64,000 bases of DNA. Source: Acidobacteriaceae bacterium KBS 146. Lineage in GTDB: Bacteria > Acidobacteriota > Terriglobia > Terriglobales > Acidobacteriaceae. Below, in pieces: positions 63,429 through 64,000 of this stretch. The position numbers were made by a program, and so were the translations under genes. Where the stretch lies: assembly GCA_000688615.1 (NCBI GenBank), contig JHVA01000001.1, forward strand, positions 2,914,001 through 2,978,000, in the 5' to 3' direction. Numbering within the stretch: the first letter of the stretch is position 1; every line of letters starts with the position of its first letter. The notes under the pieces were generated by a model. It had not been told where the DNA came from. It saw only the letters and a list, made by a program, of their open reading frames with translations, and did not search any database.

Positions 63429-64000
63429 TCACGGAAGAATCACGCAAGGTCCATCCGCCGTCTCATGCTTGACCGCCTGCAATGCCTCGTTCGCCTGGGC
63501 CAGCGGAAACGTGCGGACATGCGGACGGATCCCGATCTCGTGCGCGAGTGCGAGAAAGTCGCGTGCATCCTGGCGCGTCATGTTCGTGACCGAGCGAATC
63601 TGCCGCTCCCCCCACAGCAGCTTGTCGTAGTCGAAGGCAGGCATCTCGTCTAGGTGAATGGCATTGATGGCAACCACACCTCCTTTGCGCAGGCTCGAGA
63701 GCGCCGCCACCACCACCTGTCCTGAAGGCGCAAAGGTCACTGCGCGGTCGAGCGCCACCGGAGGCCTTTCGTCCTCCGCACCCACCCACTGAGCGCCGGC
63801 CTCCCTGGCTTGCGCACGATGCTGATCGCCCCGCGTTGCCACATATACCTCGCATCCCCAATGACGAAGCACCTGAATCGCAAGGGATGCGGAGGCGCCG
63901 AAGCCGAAGAGGCCGACCCGCTCTCCCGGCCGGGTGCCTGCGACCCGGAGGCTGCGGAAGCCGATAATTCCGGCGCAGAGCAATGGAGCGAGGTACTTAG
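63429..64000 (-). CDS. Zinc-type alcohol dehydrogenase, C-terminal part (5' end outside window)
   Basis: The frame runs off the window end at 64000 without a start; about 190 residues are visible. KYLAPLLCAGIIGFRSLRVAGTRPGERVGLFGFGASASLAIQVLRHWGCEVYVATRGDQHRAQAREAGAQWVG is the NAD(P)-binding Rossmann domain, where the usual GxGxxG reads GFGASA, a mild variant. The last part (DFLALAHEIGIRPHVRTFPLAQANEALQAVKHETADGPCVI) is typical of medium-chain dehydrogenases with zinc. The substrate cannot be told. It is convergent with the membrane-protein gene at 62190. Confidence 0.88.
   Translation of the reverse strand, partial: KYLAPLLCAGIIGFRSLRVAGTRPGERVGLFGFGASASLAIQVLRHWGCEVYVATRGDQHRAQAREAGAQWVGAEDERPPVALDRAVTFAPSGQVVVAALSSLRKGGVVAINAIHLDEMPAFDYDKLLWGERQIRSVTNMTRQDARDFLALAHEIGIRPHVRTFPLAQANEALQAVKHETADGPCVILP

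Noticed and set aside
1..64000. tRNA, rRNA, CRISPR arrays, riboswitches, insertion sequences, phage genes
   Set aside because: None recognised on either strand; a covariance-model search would be needed to exclude small RNAs.

Overview
The window looks like chromosome of an Acidobacteriota member of class Terriglobia, probably near Edaphobacter, Granulicella or Terriglobus. This is inferred from clade-typical families: an Oar-like TonB receptor end, three very large MacB/FtsX-type permeases of the acidobacterial ADOP kind (two paired with PadR repressors), a VWFA-related acidobacterial-domain protein, and many secreted glycoside hydrolases at fairly high GC. No rRNA, tRNA, CRISPR array, insertion sequence or prophage gene was recognised.

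Layout. 1-8.9 kb: TonB receptor 3' end with terminator, a 53-residue metallothionein, two ADOP permeases and their PadR repressor with twin operators, and a divergent DUF481 envelope protein. 9-13.8 kb: lipoprotein, MltG, GreA, CDP-alcohol phosphatidyltransferase and a GNAT-like acyltransferase. 13.8-23.3 kb: GH18 protein with an unexplained N-terminal half, Tat-exported MGH1-like glycosidase, MutY, secreted M28 peptidase, DUF1761 protein and GH92 alpha-mannosidase. 23.3-34.4 kb: accessory stretch with MFS exporter, a 59-residue zinc-ribbon protein, OsmC, AraC regulator divergent from an SDR, NADP-binding oxidoreductase, SnoaL-like protein, a RibD/DHFR-like domain fused to an RsbU/SpoIIE phosphatase, a truncated serine hydrolase, VOC protein, LysR, lipocalin and cupin. 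34.5-39.2 kb: second PadR/ADOP module and an SDR/HxlR divergent pair. 39.3-49.5 kb: AsnB and ArnT-like glycosyltransferase (overlapping), HslUV protease, CDF metal exporter and two tandem OafA-like acyltransferases. 49.7-64 kb: transaldolase, FAH-family hydrolase, FN3 lipoprotein, GNAT, DUF4126 protein, GH27 alpha-galactosidase, NIPSNAP protein, RuvB, GGDEF cyclase, MurQ, VWFA-related protein, a membrane-anchored protein of unknown function and the 3' part of a zinc-type alcohol dehydrogenase.

How the genes fit together. The glycosidases (GH18, MGH1-like, GH92, GH27) with the TonB receptor suggest a soil heterotroph feeding on microbial or fungal glycans. MltG, MurQ, the acyltransferases, AsnB and the ArnT-like enzyme suggest active remodelling of envelope and surface polysaccharide. 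The PadR/ADOP modules carry paired operator-like repeats about three helical turns apart and probably respond to membrane or drug stress. Metallothionein and CDF exporter handle metals. Most genes are ordinary. The items most worth a second look are the DHFR-SpoIIE fusion, the two small cysteine-rich proteins, the PadR operator pairs, the strong hairpin between the SDR and oxidoreductase genes, and the unassigned half of the GH18 protein.
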